Below, in pieces: positions 35,418-43,988 of a stretch of 64,000 nt of DNA. The DNA is taken from positions 1 through 64,000 of the forward strand of contig DXMK01000005.1 in assembly GCA_019414245.1 (NCBI GenBank), given 5' to 3'. Below the pieces are notes generated by a model, which was not told where the DNA came from, did no database searches, and was given only the letters and a program-made list of their open reading frames with translations. Origin of the DNA: Collinsella sp. GTDB taxonomy: Bacteria; Actinomycetota; Coriobacteriia; Coriobacteriales; Coriobacteriaceae. How positions within the stretch are numbered: the stretch's first letter is position 1; each line of letters begins with the position of its first letter. A program made the translations under genes and the position numbers.

Positions 35418-35480
35418 TTGACGATAGTCAAAACTCGGACTAATCTAGAGACATAAAATTGGTCAAAAATCGGACAATCG
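35418..35480 (+). promoter_or_regulatory. Promoter and repeated operator of the MarR-ABC operon
   Basis: TTGACG and TAATCT are spaced 17 bases (35418-35446). Two near-identical sites, GTCAAAACTCGGACTAATC at 35427 and GTCAAAAATCGGACAATCG at 35462, lie over the spacer/-10 and just downstream, 35 bases apart. This is the layout expected for autorepression by the MarR protein encoded next. Confidence 0.65.
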
Positions 35481-35493
35481 AATGGTGGGATAG

Positions 35494-35994
35494 ATGAATG
35501 GTGCGGTTAAACTGGTCGACTTCGACCGGTTGCTCAATGGACTCGACCATATCTATTCGGAGTTCTCGCGTGCCTGCGGCCTTTCGGACTGCGCTTACTG
35601 GATGCTCGTCGATACCAGCACGGCGGGCGGCAGTATTGCCGTAAGCCGTCTGACAAGCGAATGGTTCTACAGCAAGCAGACCATCAATTCGGCAATTAAA
35701 ACCTTGACGGCGCGGGGCTTCGCAACGTTGGAGTTTGCCGAAGGCAGCCGTAAGAACAAGGTTGTGAGCCTGACCGAAGAGGGCAGGCGATTTGCCGAGC
35801 GTTATGCGCTGCCGGCACTCAAGGCCGAGCAGCGAGCCTTTGGCGCGCTTGAGCCATGTGAGCAGCGCGAGATTATGCGCTTGATCGGCAAATTCTCTCA
35901 GGTGCTCGGCGACGAGTGCGAGACATTTAAACAGCAGGTGGCAGCCGCAAGCCAGATGCAAGATCGACGTGAGGGGGAGTCGTGCGACTGTTAA
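35494..35994 (+). CDS. MarR-family transcriptional regulator
   Basis: 166-residue winged-helix regulator. The recognition segment is LTSEWFYSKQTINSAIKTLTARGFATLEF (about 53-82), the wing SRKNKVVSLTEEGRRFAE, and the C-terminal helices form the dimer interface. It heads an operon with two ABC exporter genes and overlaps the first by 13 bases, so it probably represses the exporter until a toxic ligand binds. Its likely binding sites are the paired GTCAAAA-TCGGAC repeats in the promoter. Confidence 0.87.
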   Translation: MNGAVKLVDFDRLLNGLDHIYSEFSRACGLSDCAYWMLVDTSTAGGSIAVSRLTSEWFYSKQTINSAIKTLTARGFATLEFAEGSRKNKVVSLTEEGRRFAERYALPALKAEQRAFGALEPCEQREIMRLIGKFSQVLGDECETFKQQVAAASQMQDRREGESCDC

Positions 35995-37718
35995 TGAGGT
36001 TTCTAAAGCCATATCGAGGGCTTGTCGCAGTGACGCTGCTGGTGCTGCTGGTGGATAACGTCGGTACGCTGCTGGTTCCCACGATGCTGGCGAACATGGT
36101 CAACACCGGTATTACCACGGGCGATGTCGACTACATTTTACGCAACGGCCTATACATGTTTATTGCGACCAGCATGGCTAGCGGCGGCACGGTGCTGGGC
36201 TGCTATCTTTCGGCGCGCCTGGCCGCCAACGTGGCTTGCGATATCCGCAATGCCGTGTACGACAAATCGCTCGAGCTCGCGGCCAGCGATTTTGAGCGCT
36301 TTGGCACCGGATCGATGATCACGCGCTCGCTCAACGACATCAACGTGATTCAGCAGGCGATTCTGCAGACGATTCAGCTGGTGCTGCCCGTGCCGTTTTT
36401 GGCTGTGGCGGGCATCATCTTCGCCTGGTTTATCGATCCCGCCATGGGCACGCTTCTGGGCGTAGTCGTTGCGATTGTGCTGGTGGCGGCAGTCTTTACG
36501 GTTGCCCACGCGGCGCCGATTTTTATGCGCCTACAGGGCTTTATCGACCGCATGAACGTGGTGCTGCGCGAGAATATTGTGGGCGTGCGCGTCATCCGTG
36601 CGTTTAACAAGGAGCGCCACGAGGAACGGCGTCTGGACGAGGTGTTTAGCGAATACGCCGCCAACGCCATCAAAGTCAACCACCTGTTTGTGGGCCTCGA
36701 CAGCTCCAGCTTCTTTTTGATGAACATCGCCGAGGTGGCGGTGCTGTGGGTTGGCGGCAACCGCGTGGGCGCCCATGCGATGCAGATCGCGAGCATCTCT
36801 GCGGTGCTCGAGTACGCAATCCTGATTCTGTTCTTTGTGATGATGGCGCAGATGGTGGTGCTAACGCTGCCACGCGCCGCGGCATGCCTAAGCCGTGCAC
36901 AGCAGGTGCTGGAGATTGAGCCGAGCATCGTCGATGGCCAGCGTACGCTTGATGCGGCCGCGTCCGACTCAAAGGACGGGGCCGATGCGGTCGCCGTGTT
37001 CGATCATATGTCGTTTCGCTTTGACGATGCCGACGAGGACACCCTGTGCGACCTGAGCTTTGCCTGTCGTCGCGGTCAGACGACCGCAATCGTCGGCTCG
37101 ACGGGTTCGGGCAAGTCGACGGTGGCCAAGCTCTTGCTGCGCTTCCACGATGCCACCAAGGGCGCCATTCGCCTGGACGGTGTCGATCTGCGCGAGCTTT
37201 CGCAAGATGAGATCCGTGGACACATCGCCTATGTGCCGCAGAAGGCGTGGCTGTTCTCGGGCACCGTGGCAAGTAATCTGCGCTTTGGCAACGAGGACGC
37301 GACCGAGACCGACATGCTTCACGCGCTTGAGGTTGCCCAGAGCACCTTTGTACTCGATCAGCCGCAGGGGCTCGATACCCCGGTGGCGCAGGGCGGCACG
37401 AACTTTTCAGGCGGCCAGCGCCAGCGCCTGGCCATTGCTCGCGCGCTCATGAAGCAGGCCGATCTGTACATCTTCGATGACAGTTTTTCGGCCCTGGACT
37501 TTAAGACCGATGCCGCCCTGCGCCATGCGTTGCAAGACGAGACGCGTGACGCTGCGGTGCTCATCATCGCGCAGCGCATCTCGACGATCTTGCACGCCGA
37601 CCAGATTGTCGTGCTCAAGGATGGCGAGGTTGTGGGTCTGGGCACGCATGGCGAGCTTATGGAAACCTGCGAGGTGTACCGTGCCATCGCGGAATCGCAG
37701 ATGAAGGGAGGTGAGTAG
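35982..37718 (+). CDS. ABC exporter subunit, degenerate ATP site (pair 1)
   Basis: 578-residue half-transporter: six membrane helices (about 12-300) and a C-terminal ATPase. Walker A GSTGSGKS is at about 370, signature NFSGGQRQR at about 470, Walker B LYIFDDSFSALD has Asp in place of the catalytic Glu. With the canonical DE in the next gene this is the asymmetric heterodimer type (BmrCD, TM287/288) that exports drugs or peptides. Start is a GTG at 35982 close behind GAGGGGGAG; an ATG four codons later is possible. Confidence 0.9.
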   Translation: MRLLMRFLKPYRGLVAVTLLVLLVDNVGTLLVPTMLANMVNTGITTGDVDYILRNGLYMFIATSMASGGTVLGCYLSARLAANVACDIRNAVYDKSLELAASDFERFGTGSMITRSLNDINVIQQAILQTIQLVLPVPFLAVAGIIFAWFIDPAMGTLLGVVVAIVLVAAVFTVAHAAPIFMRLQGFIDRMNVVLRENIVGVRVIRAFNKERHEERRLDEVFSEYAANAIKVNHLFVGLDSSSFFLMNIAEVAVLWVGGNRVGAHAMQIASISAVLEYAILILFFVMMAQMVVLTLPRAAACLSRAQQVLEIEPSIVDGQRTLDAAASDSKDGADAVAVFDHMSFRFDDADEDTLCDLSFACRRGQTTAIVGSTGSGKSTVAKLLLRFHDATKGAIRLDGVDLRELSQDEIRGHIAYVPQKAWLFSGTVASNLRFGNEDATETDMLHALEVAQSTFVLDQPQGLDTPVAQGGTNFSGGQRQRLAIARALMKQADLYIFDDSFSALDFKTDAALRHALQDETRDAAVLIIAQRISTILHADQIVVLKDGEVVGLGTHGELMETCEVYRAIAESQMKGGE

Positions 37719-37719
37719 C

Positions 37720-39726
37720 ATGACCGAGGAGCTCAAGAAGCAGGGCGGCGTTGATGACGCCGCTGCCGCGGGACTGGTCGAGGAAACGGCTGCCGCGTCG
37801 ACCGAGCTGGATGACGCCGCCAAGGCTGCGGCCGAGCGCGAGGCTCGCCGCCAAGCGCTCTACGAGGAAAACGAACGTGCCGAGGACGAGCGCGCCCGCG
37901 CCGAGGCAGAGCGTATGCGCGACGTGGACGACGAAGACGAGGACGAGACGCCTCGGGATACCTGGGCGACGGTGCGCCGCCTGTGGAGTGAGGCTGCCGG
38001 CGACCATTGGCGCTTCTATATCGTGTTCGCGAGCATTGTGTTCTATGTCATCTTTAACACTGCCGCGCCGGCATATAGCGCCCGCGTGATCGATGAGCTG
38101 TGGGGCCACATTCAGGTAGCGTTTGTCAACAACGCCACCTTCAGCATCACCTGGGAGAACTGCGGCAGGACTATCTTCATCTACTTTTTGATTTGGACGG
38201 CCGCCGCTTCGTTCTACGCGCTCCAGAGCTTTTTGATGTCGAGCGTGGCCGAACGCCTCAATCTACGCCTGCGCAACCGCATCGCGCAAAAGCTCAACCG
38301 TCTGCCGCTCGCCTATTTTGACGCGCATCGTCCCGGCGAGGTCGTCAGCCGCGCGACCAACGACCTGGACAAGATGTCCGAGAGCATGCAGCGCGGATTG
38401 CTGCAGCTGCTCGTGTCGATCGGCACGGTTGTTGGTGCTGTGAGCGTGATGTTCGTGTTCAGCGTGCAGCTTACGCTCGTCTTTCTGTTCTTTACGGCAC
38501 TGTCGCTGCTGGTGACGAAGGTCGTCTCGCGCCGCACACACGATGTGACGGGCGAGCGCCAGGAGTGGGTGTCCAAGATTACGAGTGCGGTCGAGGAAGG
38601 CTATTCGGGCCGTCTGGTGATCCGCGCGTTTAACCGCGAACGTCAGAGCTCCGCTGAGGTGCACGAGGCTTCGAAGGAACTGGCGCGCGTGAGTACCAAG
38701 GCCGACTTTATGATCAACGCCGTCGGACCCGCGGTTCGCTTTATCGGTCGCCTGGCGCAGATCGTGATTGCGCTCGTGGGCTGCAGCATGCTGGTCGCCG
38801 GTCACATGACCGTCGGCGTGTTCCAGGCGTTCTTCCAGTTTATCTACGAGGCGTCCGAACCCATGACGCAGCTGTCGTTCACTTTCAACTCGCTGCAGAG
38901 CGCGCTGGCGAGTGCGGAGCGCGTGTTCGACCTGCTCGATGAGCCCGAGATGGAGGCCGATCCGCAGCCGGGCGAGGCTGCCAATCTGCCGGGTCGCGTG
39001 GAGGGCCGTGTCGCTTTTGAGCATGTGCGCTTTGGCTACACGCCCGAAAAGCCGCTCATGTGCGACGTGTCGTTTACCGCCGAACCGGGTCAGAAGATTG
39101 CGGTGGTGGGAACAACGGGTGCGGGTAAGACCACGCTCATCAACTTACTCATGCGCTTTTACGAAATCGACGGCGGCCGCATTACGCTCGACGGTGTGGA
39201 TACGCGCCTCGTGAACCGCGGTGAGCTACGTCAGCAGTTTGGCATGGTGCTGCAGGACGCCTGGCTGTTCGACGGCACGATTGCCGAAAACATCGCCTAC
39301 GGCTGCCCCGAGGCAACGCGCGATGAGATCGTGGCTGCCGCCCGCGCCGCGCAGGTCGACTTCTTTGTGCGCACCATGCCGCAGGGCTACGACACGCGCG
39401 TGGCCAATGATGCCGAAAGCATCAGCCAGGGCCAGCGTCAGCTGCTGACCATTGCGCGCGTGCTGCTCAACAACCCGGCGATTCTCATTCTGGATGAGGC
39501 GACCTCAAGCGTGGATACGCGCACCGAGCTTGCCATCGGCCGTGCCATGGACGCGCTCATGCATGGGCGCACAAGCTTTGTGATCGCGCATCGCCTGTCG
39601 ACGATCGTGGACGCCGACCTGATCTTGGTCATGGATCACGGCAACATTATCGAGCAAGGCACGCATAAGGAACTGCTGGCTGCCGAGGGTGCTTACGCCG
39701 ACCTCTATCTGAGTCAGTTCGCATAA
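37720..39726 (+). CDS. ABC exporter subunit, canonical ATP site (pair 1)
   Basis: 668-residue half-transporter forming a heterodimer with the previous gene. A charged, probably coiled N-terminal extension (about 1-85, Glu/Arg/Ala-rich) precedes the six-helix domain. Walker A GTTGAGKT at about 465, Walker B ILILDEATSSVD intact, but the signature is ISQGQRQL instead of LSGGQ, so the only hydrolytic site combines this Walker B with the partner's SGGQ. GGGAGG lies 8 bases before the ATG at 37720. Confidence 0.9.
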   Translation: MTEELKKQGGVDDAAAAGLVEETAAASTELDDAAKAAAEREARRQALYEENERAEDERARAEAERMRDVDDEDEDETPRDTWATVRRLWSEAAGDHWRFYIVFASIVFYVIFNTAAPAYSARVIDELWGHIQVAFVNNATFSITWENCGRTIFIYFLIWTAAASFYALQSFLMSSVAERLNLRLRNRIAQKLNRLPLAYFDAHRPGEVVSRATNDLDKMSESMQRGLLQLLVSIGTVVGAVSVMFVFSVQLTLVFLFFTALSLLVTKVVSRRTHDVTGERQEWVSKITSAVEEGYSGRLVIRAFNRERQSSAEVHEASKELARVSTKADFMINAVGPAVRFIGRLAQIVIALVGCSMLVAGHMTVGVFQAFFQFIYEASEPMTQLSFTFNSLQSALASAERVFDLLDEPEMEADPQPGEAANLPGRVEGRVAFEHVRFGYTPEKPLMCDVSFTAEPGQKIAVVGTTGAGKTTLINLLMRFYEIDGGRITLDGVDTRLVNRGELRQQFGMVLQDAWLFDGTIAENIAYGCPEATRDEIVAAARAAQVDFFVRTMPQGYDTRVANDAESISQGQRQLLTIARVLLNNPAILILDEATSSVDTRTELAIGRAMDALMHGRTSFVIAHRLSTIVDADLILVMDHGNIIEQGTHKELLAAEGAYADLYLSQFA

Positions 39727-39757
39727 TGTGACAAAGGGACAGTCCCGCATGTCACAT
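39727..39757. repeat. GTGACAAAGGGACAGTCCC palindrome
   Basis: TGTGAC-AAA-GGGAC and GTCCC-GCAT-GTCACA pair. Similar palindromes are at 21141 and 63283. Confidence 0.6.
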
Positions 39758-39764
39758 CAAAAAG

Positions 39765-39803
39765 AAAGGCGCGCCGGGGATGGATTCCCTGGCGAGCCTT
39801 TTG
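39765..39803. terminator. Bidirectional terminator
   Basis: AAAGGC-CGCCGGGG pairs with CCCTGGCG-GCCTTT around ATGGATT; it ends both the ABC operon and the convergent acetyltransferase. Confidence 0.7.
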
Positions 39804-39839
39804 CGTCGGTGCCGATGTTGTTTTGTGCCGCTCGCGTTC

Positions 39840-40544
39840 CTAGCGCTCGTCCACGAGCTTGGCGACGAGGGCCTTGAGCTCGGCCACCTCTCGCTCGAGT
39901 TCTTTGACGCGGCGGGCATTCTCGGTGATACCCTGGCGGTTGAGGGCGGACTGCTCGGCGGCGTCATCGGGCATGTACTCGCGATGCTGCTTGGCGTCGA
40001 AACTCTCCTCGAACACACGGCAGCCGTTGCGCTTGATGATGCGTCCCGGCACGCCCACGACGGTGCAGTTGTCGGGCACGTCCTTGACGACAACCGAGTT
40101 GCCGCCGATTTTGACGTTGTTGCCGATGCGGATGTTGCCGAGCACCTTGGCGCCCGTGCCCACGGTGACGTTATCGCCGAGCGTTGGGTGGCGTTTGCCG
40201 GTCTCGTTGCCGGTACCGCCGAGCGTGACGCCCTGGTAGAGCACGCAGTTGTCGCCCACGATGGTGGTCTCGCCGATGACGACGCCCATGGCATGGTCGA
40301 TAAAGAAGTGCTTGCCGATCTGTGCGGCGGGATGAATCTCGACGCCGGTGATGTGGCGGGTGATTTGCGAGAGCACGCGGGCGAGCGAGCGATGACCGTG
40401 CTCCCAGAGCCAGTGCTCGGGTACGTGGTTCCACTTGGCATGCAGGCCAGGGTAGGAAAGGAAAATGACCAGACCGTTTTGCGCGGCGGGGTCCTGCGCT
40501 TGGACGGTCTTGATGTCCTCGCGAATGGTATTGATAAAGCTCAC
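39840..40544 (-). CDS. cysE: Serine O-acetyltransferase
   Basis: 234-residue hexapeptide acetyltransferase making O-acetylserine for cysteine synthesis. The N-terminal helical part contains YPGLHAKWNHVPEHWLWEHG; the left-handed beta helix runs from about GVEIHPAAQIGKHFFIDHAMG to the glycine-rich GVTLGGTGNETGKRHPTLGD loop and VVGVPGRII. A leucine-zipper-like tail (RRVKELEREVAELKALVAKL) ends it. I start it at the GTG at 40544, where GGGAGG stands 7 bases upstream and the family N-terminus begins; the ATG at 40619 adds 25 atypical residues. Confidence 0.9.
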   Translation of the reverse strand: MSFINTIREDIKTVQAQDPAAQNGLVIFLSYPGLHAKWNHVPEHWLWEHGHRSLARVLSQITRHITGVEIHPAAQIGKHFFIDHAMGVVIGETTIVGDNCVLYQGVTLGGTGNETGKRHPTLGDNVTVGTGAKVLGNIRIGNNVKIGGNSVVVKDVPDNCTVVGVPGRIIKRNGCRVFEESFDAKQHREYMPDDAAEQSALNRQGITENARRVKELEREVAELKALVAKLVDER

Positions 40545-40687
40545 CGGCCGCCCTCCCTTAGCGCCATGGCAATGCGATTCAATAAAGTATAGCGATTCGC
40601 TAGGGATTAGGTAGAACAATCTTGGCAGCTTTGCACGACAGGTGTCAGTTATGCAAACTTGCTGGTAATGGAGTCATGCTTTTGTGG

Positions 40688-40721
40688 GGTTGCGCACGAG
40701 GGGGCGCCGCAACCGTATACT
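40688..40721 (+). promoter_or_regulatory. Candidate dedA promoter with overlapping inverted repeat
   Basis: TATACT (-10) at 40716-40721 lies directly behind GGTTGCG / CGCAACC arms (40688-40714), a potential operator covering the -35 area. Confidence 0.4.
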
Positions 40722-40767
40722 GGTCAACTTGGACGTATCCGCGCCCACAACTGAGAGGTTTTACTTC

Positions 40768-41415
40768 ATGGGTTTCATCAATTTTATCGCCGAGCTGCTT
40801 AAGGACCCGCGCACCGCGATCGCCAGCTGGATCGCCGCCGGCCCGCTTATGGCCTACGGCTGCGTGTTCCTGATCATCTTTATCGAGACGGGCGTGGTGT
40901 TCTTCCCGTTCCTTCCCGGTGATTCGCTGCTGTTCGCCTCGGGTTTCTTCGCCCACAACGGCGGCTTTAACATTGTGGCGCTTCTGGCCACCGCATGGGC
41001 CGCTGCCATTTTGGGCGATCAGTGCAACTTTATGATCGGCCATTTCTTTGGCAAAAAGATCATTGCCTCGGGCAAGGTCAAGGCCATGACGCCCGAGCGC
41101 ATCAAAAAGTCCGAGGACTTCTTGGACAAGTGGGGCCACCTGGCCATCTTCCTGGGCCGCTTCTTTCCGTTTATCCGCACCTTTGTGCCCTTCATCGCTG
41201 GCATGGGCGGCATGCACTGGCGCAACTTTGTCATCTTTAACGTGCTGGGCGGCATTACCTGGTCGACGGTCTTTACGCTGCTGGGCTACTTCTTTGGCGG
41301 CATTCCCTTTGTGCAGGAGCACTTTGAGCTGCTAATCGTTGGCATCGTTGCCGTGTCGATTATCCCGACCGTGGTCGGTCTGGTTAAGGCTAAGCTGGGC
41401 AAAAAGAACGCTTAG
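40768..41415 (+). CDS. DedA-family membrane protein
   Basis: 215-residue membrane protein of the DedA/SNARE-associated family, thought to move phospholipid carriers such as undecaprenyl phosphate or to maintain membrane potential. Landmarks: FIETGVVFFPFLPGDSLLF at about 37-55 with the conserved Glu, GDQCNFMIGHFFGKKI at about 80 and RFFPFIRTFVPFIAGMGGMHWRNF at about 131-154 with conserved arginines. About five hydrophobic segments. GAGAGG precedes the ATG at 40768. Terminator at 41445-41479. Confidence 0.9.
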   Translation: MGFINFIAELLKDPRTAIASWIAAGPLMAYGCVFLIIFIETGVVFFPFLPGDSLLFASGFFAHNGGFNIVALLATAWAAAILGDQCNFMIGHFFGKKIIASGKVKAMTPERIKKSEDFLDKWGHLAIFLGRFFPFIRTFVPFIAGMGGMHWRNFVIFNVLGGITWSTVFTLLGYFFGGIPFVQEHFELLIVGIVAVSIIPTVVGLVKAKLGKKNA

Positions 41416-41444
41416 CTCGAGCCAGCGCGCAAACCGTGCAGTTG

Positions 41445-41479
41445 AGGCCCGTCACCGCTTACGGTGGCGGGCCTTTTTG
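41445..41479 (+). terminator. Intrinsic terminator after dedA
   Basis: AGGCCCGTCACCG / CGGTGGCGGGCCT stem and TTTTTGCTT. Confidence 0.85.
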
Positions 41480-41544
41480 CTTCGGTCAAATGAAAATACT
41501 TTAGTTAGTTAAAGAAAAACGTTTTATCCGATGCGTGTGCGGAG

Positions 41545-41707
41545 TACAATCTCGTGCATGCGAATCGACGTGCCATCGGCTTTGATGCTGTCCGCGTGTC
41601 CCGTCCGGCTCTACGCTCCGGGCGTGCGATGTTGCGACGCGGTCGGCCCCGGTCCTTGCGTGCGGGTTCGCGAGTATGCAACTGTGTATGTAAGGAGCGA
41701 CATATGA
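41545..41707 (+). promoter_or_regulatory. ilvE leader with possible coupled leader peptide
   Basis: TACAAT at 41545-41550 is followed after 7 bases by an ATG (41558) opening a 49-codon frame that ends in TGA at 41705, overlapping the ilvE ATG (ATGA). The frame has nine Val and four Cys codons and no ribosome site, as for a leaderless message. Whether it is translated is unknown. Confidence 0.4.
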
Positions 41708-42756
41708 CTGTCGAGAAGAAGGATATCGATTGGGGTAGCCTCGGCTTTGGCTACATGAAGACCGATTACAGCTACGAGGCTCATTGGAAGGATGGCGAGT
41801 GGGACGAGGGCGGCCTGACTACCGACCACACCCTGCATGTCTCCGAGTGCGGCGGCATCTTCCATTACTGCCAGGAGGTCTTTGAGGGCCTGAAGGCCTA
41901 CACCGCCGAGGACGGTAGCATCGTCTGCTTCCGTCCCGACATGAACGCCGAGCGTATGTACAACTCTGCGCAGCGCCTCGAGATGCCCCCGTTCCCCAAG
42001 GACAAGTTCGTCGAGGCTGTCAAGCAGGTCGTTTCTGCAAACGCCGCCTGGGTTCCGCCCTTCGGTTCCGGTGCGACCCTGTACGTGCGTCCGTTTATGA
42101 TCGGCTCCGGTGACGTGATTGGCGTGGCTCCCGCTCCTGAGTACACGTTCCGCATTCTCGTGACCCCGGTCGGTCCGTACTTTAAGGGTGGCCTTAAGCC
42201 CGTTAAGCTGCGCGTTTCCGAGTACGACCGTGCCGCACCGCACGGCACCGGCAATATCAAGGCCGGCCTGAACTACGCCATGTCCCTCAAGCCCACGATG
42301 GAGGCCCATCGCGAGGGCTATGCCGAGAACCTGTATCTCGACTCCGAGTCCCGCACCTATGTCGAGGAGACCGGCGGCGCCAACGTCCTGTTCGTGAAGG
42401 AGGACGGTACGCTCGTCGTTCCGCAATCGCACACCGACTCCATCCTGCCCTCTATCACCCGTCGTTCGCTCGTTCAGGTCGCTCAGGACCTGGGCATGAC
42501 CGTCGATCAGCGTCCCGTCGAGTGGGCCGAGGTCAAGGCCGGTACCTTTGTCGAGTGCGGCCTGTGCGGCACCGCTGCCGTCATCTCCCCGGTTGGCGAG
42601 ATCGACAACAAGGTTTACGGCGCCGACGAGACCGTGACCTTCCCGGCTGGCTACACCGAGATCGGCCCTGTGATGAAGAAGCTCCGCGAGACCCTGACTG
42701 GCATCCAGTCCGGTGCTGTCGAGGACAAGCACAACTGGGTTTACACCGTCGCGTAA
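41704..42756 (+). CDS. ilvE: Branched-chain amino-acid aminotransferase
   Basis: 350-residue fold-type IV PLP enzyme interconverting Leu, Ile, Val and their keto acids. Typical blocks: YCQEVFEGLKAYTAEDGSI at about 60, FRPDMNAERM at about 80, YVRPFMIGSG at about 123, the Schiff-base lysine in GNIKAGLNYA at about 185, YVEETGGANVLFV at about 219 and CGLCGTAAVISPVGEI at about 283. AAGGAG ends 7 bases upstream of the ATG. It is transcribed alone, with the hairpin element at 42789-42886 just beyond the stop codon. Confidence 0.95.
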   Translation: MTVEKKDIDWGSLGFGYMKTDYSYEAHWKDGEWDEGGLTTDHTLHVSECGGIFHYCQEVFEGLKAYTAEDGSIVCFRPDMNAERMYNSAQRLEMPPFPKDKFVEAVKQVVSANAAWVPPFGSGATLYVRPFMIGSGDVIGVAPAPEYTFRILVTPVGPYFKGGLKPVKLRVSEYDRAAPHGTGNIKAGLNYAMSLKPTMEAHREGYAENLYLDSESRTYVEETGGANVLFVKEDGTLVVPQSHTDSILPSITRRSLVQVAQDLGMTVDQRPVEWAEVKAGTFVECGLCGTAAVISPVGEIDNKVYGADETVTFPAGYTEIGPVMKKLRETLTGIQSGAVEDKHNWVYTVA

Positions 42757-43162
42757 TTTGTCTTACCTATCCGGGCAGAGAGCAAGTTCCCTCCCGGCGC
42801 GTCCTCGGACATGCAAGAAGCCCCTCGCTGCGCACTTCGTGCGGCGAGGGCTTCTTGCATCCTGCGGAGTGCGCCGGAAAGGAGGGTCGCCCTTTTGTTT
42901 TGCTTCGCGCCATGTGGGGGCGGTGGCGACGTGCATTTTTGCGAGTATTCTGCAATCGAAGGCCCCTGCATACCGACCTCGGGCAAAAAATCGGGATTTC
43001 TCGATGTTTTCTACGGATGATGGGCGGGGTTATGGGCTGACAGCGTTTGATTTGCAGGGATATTCGCGGTCTTTGGCATTTATCGTGGCGCCCGAAGCTC
43101 TTGGTTATGTTGAATACTCCTAAAAATGCACGGCGCTTAGAGGGGGACCTTCGCGAAAAAGG
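42757..43162. other. Gene-free region after ilvE
   Basis: Apart from the nested hairpin at 42789-42886, this stretch shows open frames only by chance and with poor ribosome sites. It contains GGGCAAAAAATCGGGATTTC and similar AT-rich bits around 42980-43120 that resemble degraded coding or repeat sequence, but nothing identifiable. Confidence 0.35.
42789..42886 (+). repeat. Nested hairpin, probable divergent family member
   Basis: Outer arms CCCTCCCGGCGC and GCGCCG-GAAA-GGAGGG pair with a four-base bulge. Inside, GTCCT (42801) and CCTGCGGA (42861) flank a hairpin with a 17-bp stem, one bulged C and a further CGCAC/GTGCG tip (42811-42860). GTCCT and TGCGGA at these places are also the conserved points of the elements at 10657, 53000 and 59733. 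It may double as the ilvE terminator. Confidence 0.6.
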
Positions 43163-43201
43163 AAACCGCCCCGTCGAAGTATGCATTCGACGGGGCGGTT
43201 T
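43163..43201. terminator. Terminator of the LemA gene
   Basis: 16-bp perfect stem AAACCGCCCCGTCGAA with a GTATGCA loop; on the minus strand it is followed by TCCTTTTTCG. Confidence 0.78.
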
Positions 43202-43237
43202 ATGCATTTGGCCGATTAAGGATGCGCTGCCAAACTA

Positions 43238-43789
43238 CTAGAACTTGACGGTCGGGGCCTGGCGGGCTGCTTCGGCGGCCTCGAAGCCCTGGCGCTCCTT
43301 AAACTGGAAGATGCCGGCAAAGATGACAGCCGGGAACGTCTGAATGGCGTTGTTGTAGCTGAGCACGCAGTCGTTGTAGCTCTGGCGTGCATAGCTAATC
43401 TTGTTCTCGGTATCCTCGAGCGATGCCTGCAGCTGCGTAAAGTTGGTGTTTGCCTTAAGATCGGGATAGGCCTCGGCCACGGCGAAGAGCTGGCGCAGCG
43501 CACCGGTCAGCACGTTGTCGGCTTCCATCTTGGCCTCGGGCGTGGTGGCCTTGACGGCGGTGTTACGCGCGCTGATCACGGCGGAGAGCGTCTCCTGCTC
43601 GTGCTTGGCGTAGCCCTTGACGGTCTCGACCAGGTTGGGGATCAGGTCGTTGCGGCGCTGCAGCTGCGTATCGATGTTCTGCCAGGCGTTATCGATGCGG
43701 TTACGCTTGGTGACCATGTTGTTGTAGATGCCGGCGATGGCGCAGACAATCACAATGACAACAACGATGCCGATGATGACGGTAATCAT
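43238..43789 (-). CDS. LemA-family protein
   Basis: 183-residue membrane-anchored coiled protein. One N-terminal helix (about 2-23, ITVIIGIVVVIVIVCAIAGIY) is followed by the LemA signature NRIDNAWQNIDTQLQRRNDLIPNLVETVKGYAKHE (about 30-65) and long helices to SYNNAIQTFPAVIFAG near the C-terminus. Function is unclear in bacteria. GGAGA precedes the ATG at 43789. No htpX-like or TPM-domain partner, often found next to lemA, is present here. Confidence 0.9.
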   Translation of the reverse strand: MITVIIGIVVVIVIVCAIAGIYNNMVTKRNRIDNAWQNIDTQLQRRNDLIPNLVETVKGYAKHEQETLSAVISARNTAVKATTPEAKMEADNVLTGALRQLFAVAEAYPDLKANTNFTQLQASLEDTENKISYARQSYNDCVLSYNNAIQTFPAVIFAGIFQFKERQGFEAAEAARQAPTVKF

Positions 43790-43988
43790 GATGTCTCCGT
43801 TTCGAATGGCCGCGGCGGCATGCGCCAGCTGCCGTTGGTATAACGCTACTAGTATACCCACAACGTTTTGCCGTGCCGCACTTTCCGGCAAGCGTTATGT
43901 TTTCGGCGGGGTCGGTACCGGGGCAAAGCGCGCGAGGTACAGGTGTAAGATATGCGACAGATTGACGAGTGTTGTCTTTGCCCTGAGG

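Noticed and set aside
42713..43123. Open frames in the gap after ilvE
   Set aside because: No ribosome sites, biased composition, overlap with a hairpin element; no support as genes.
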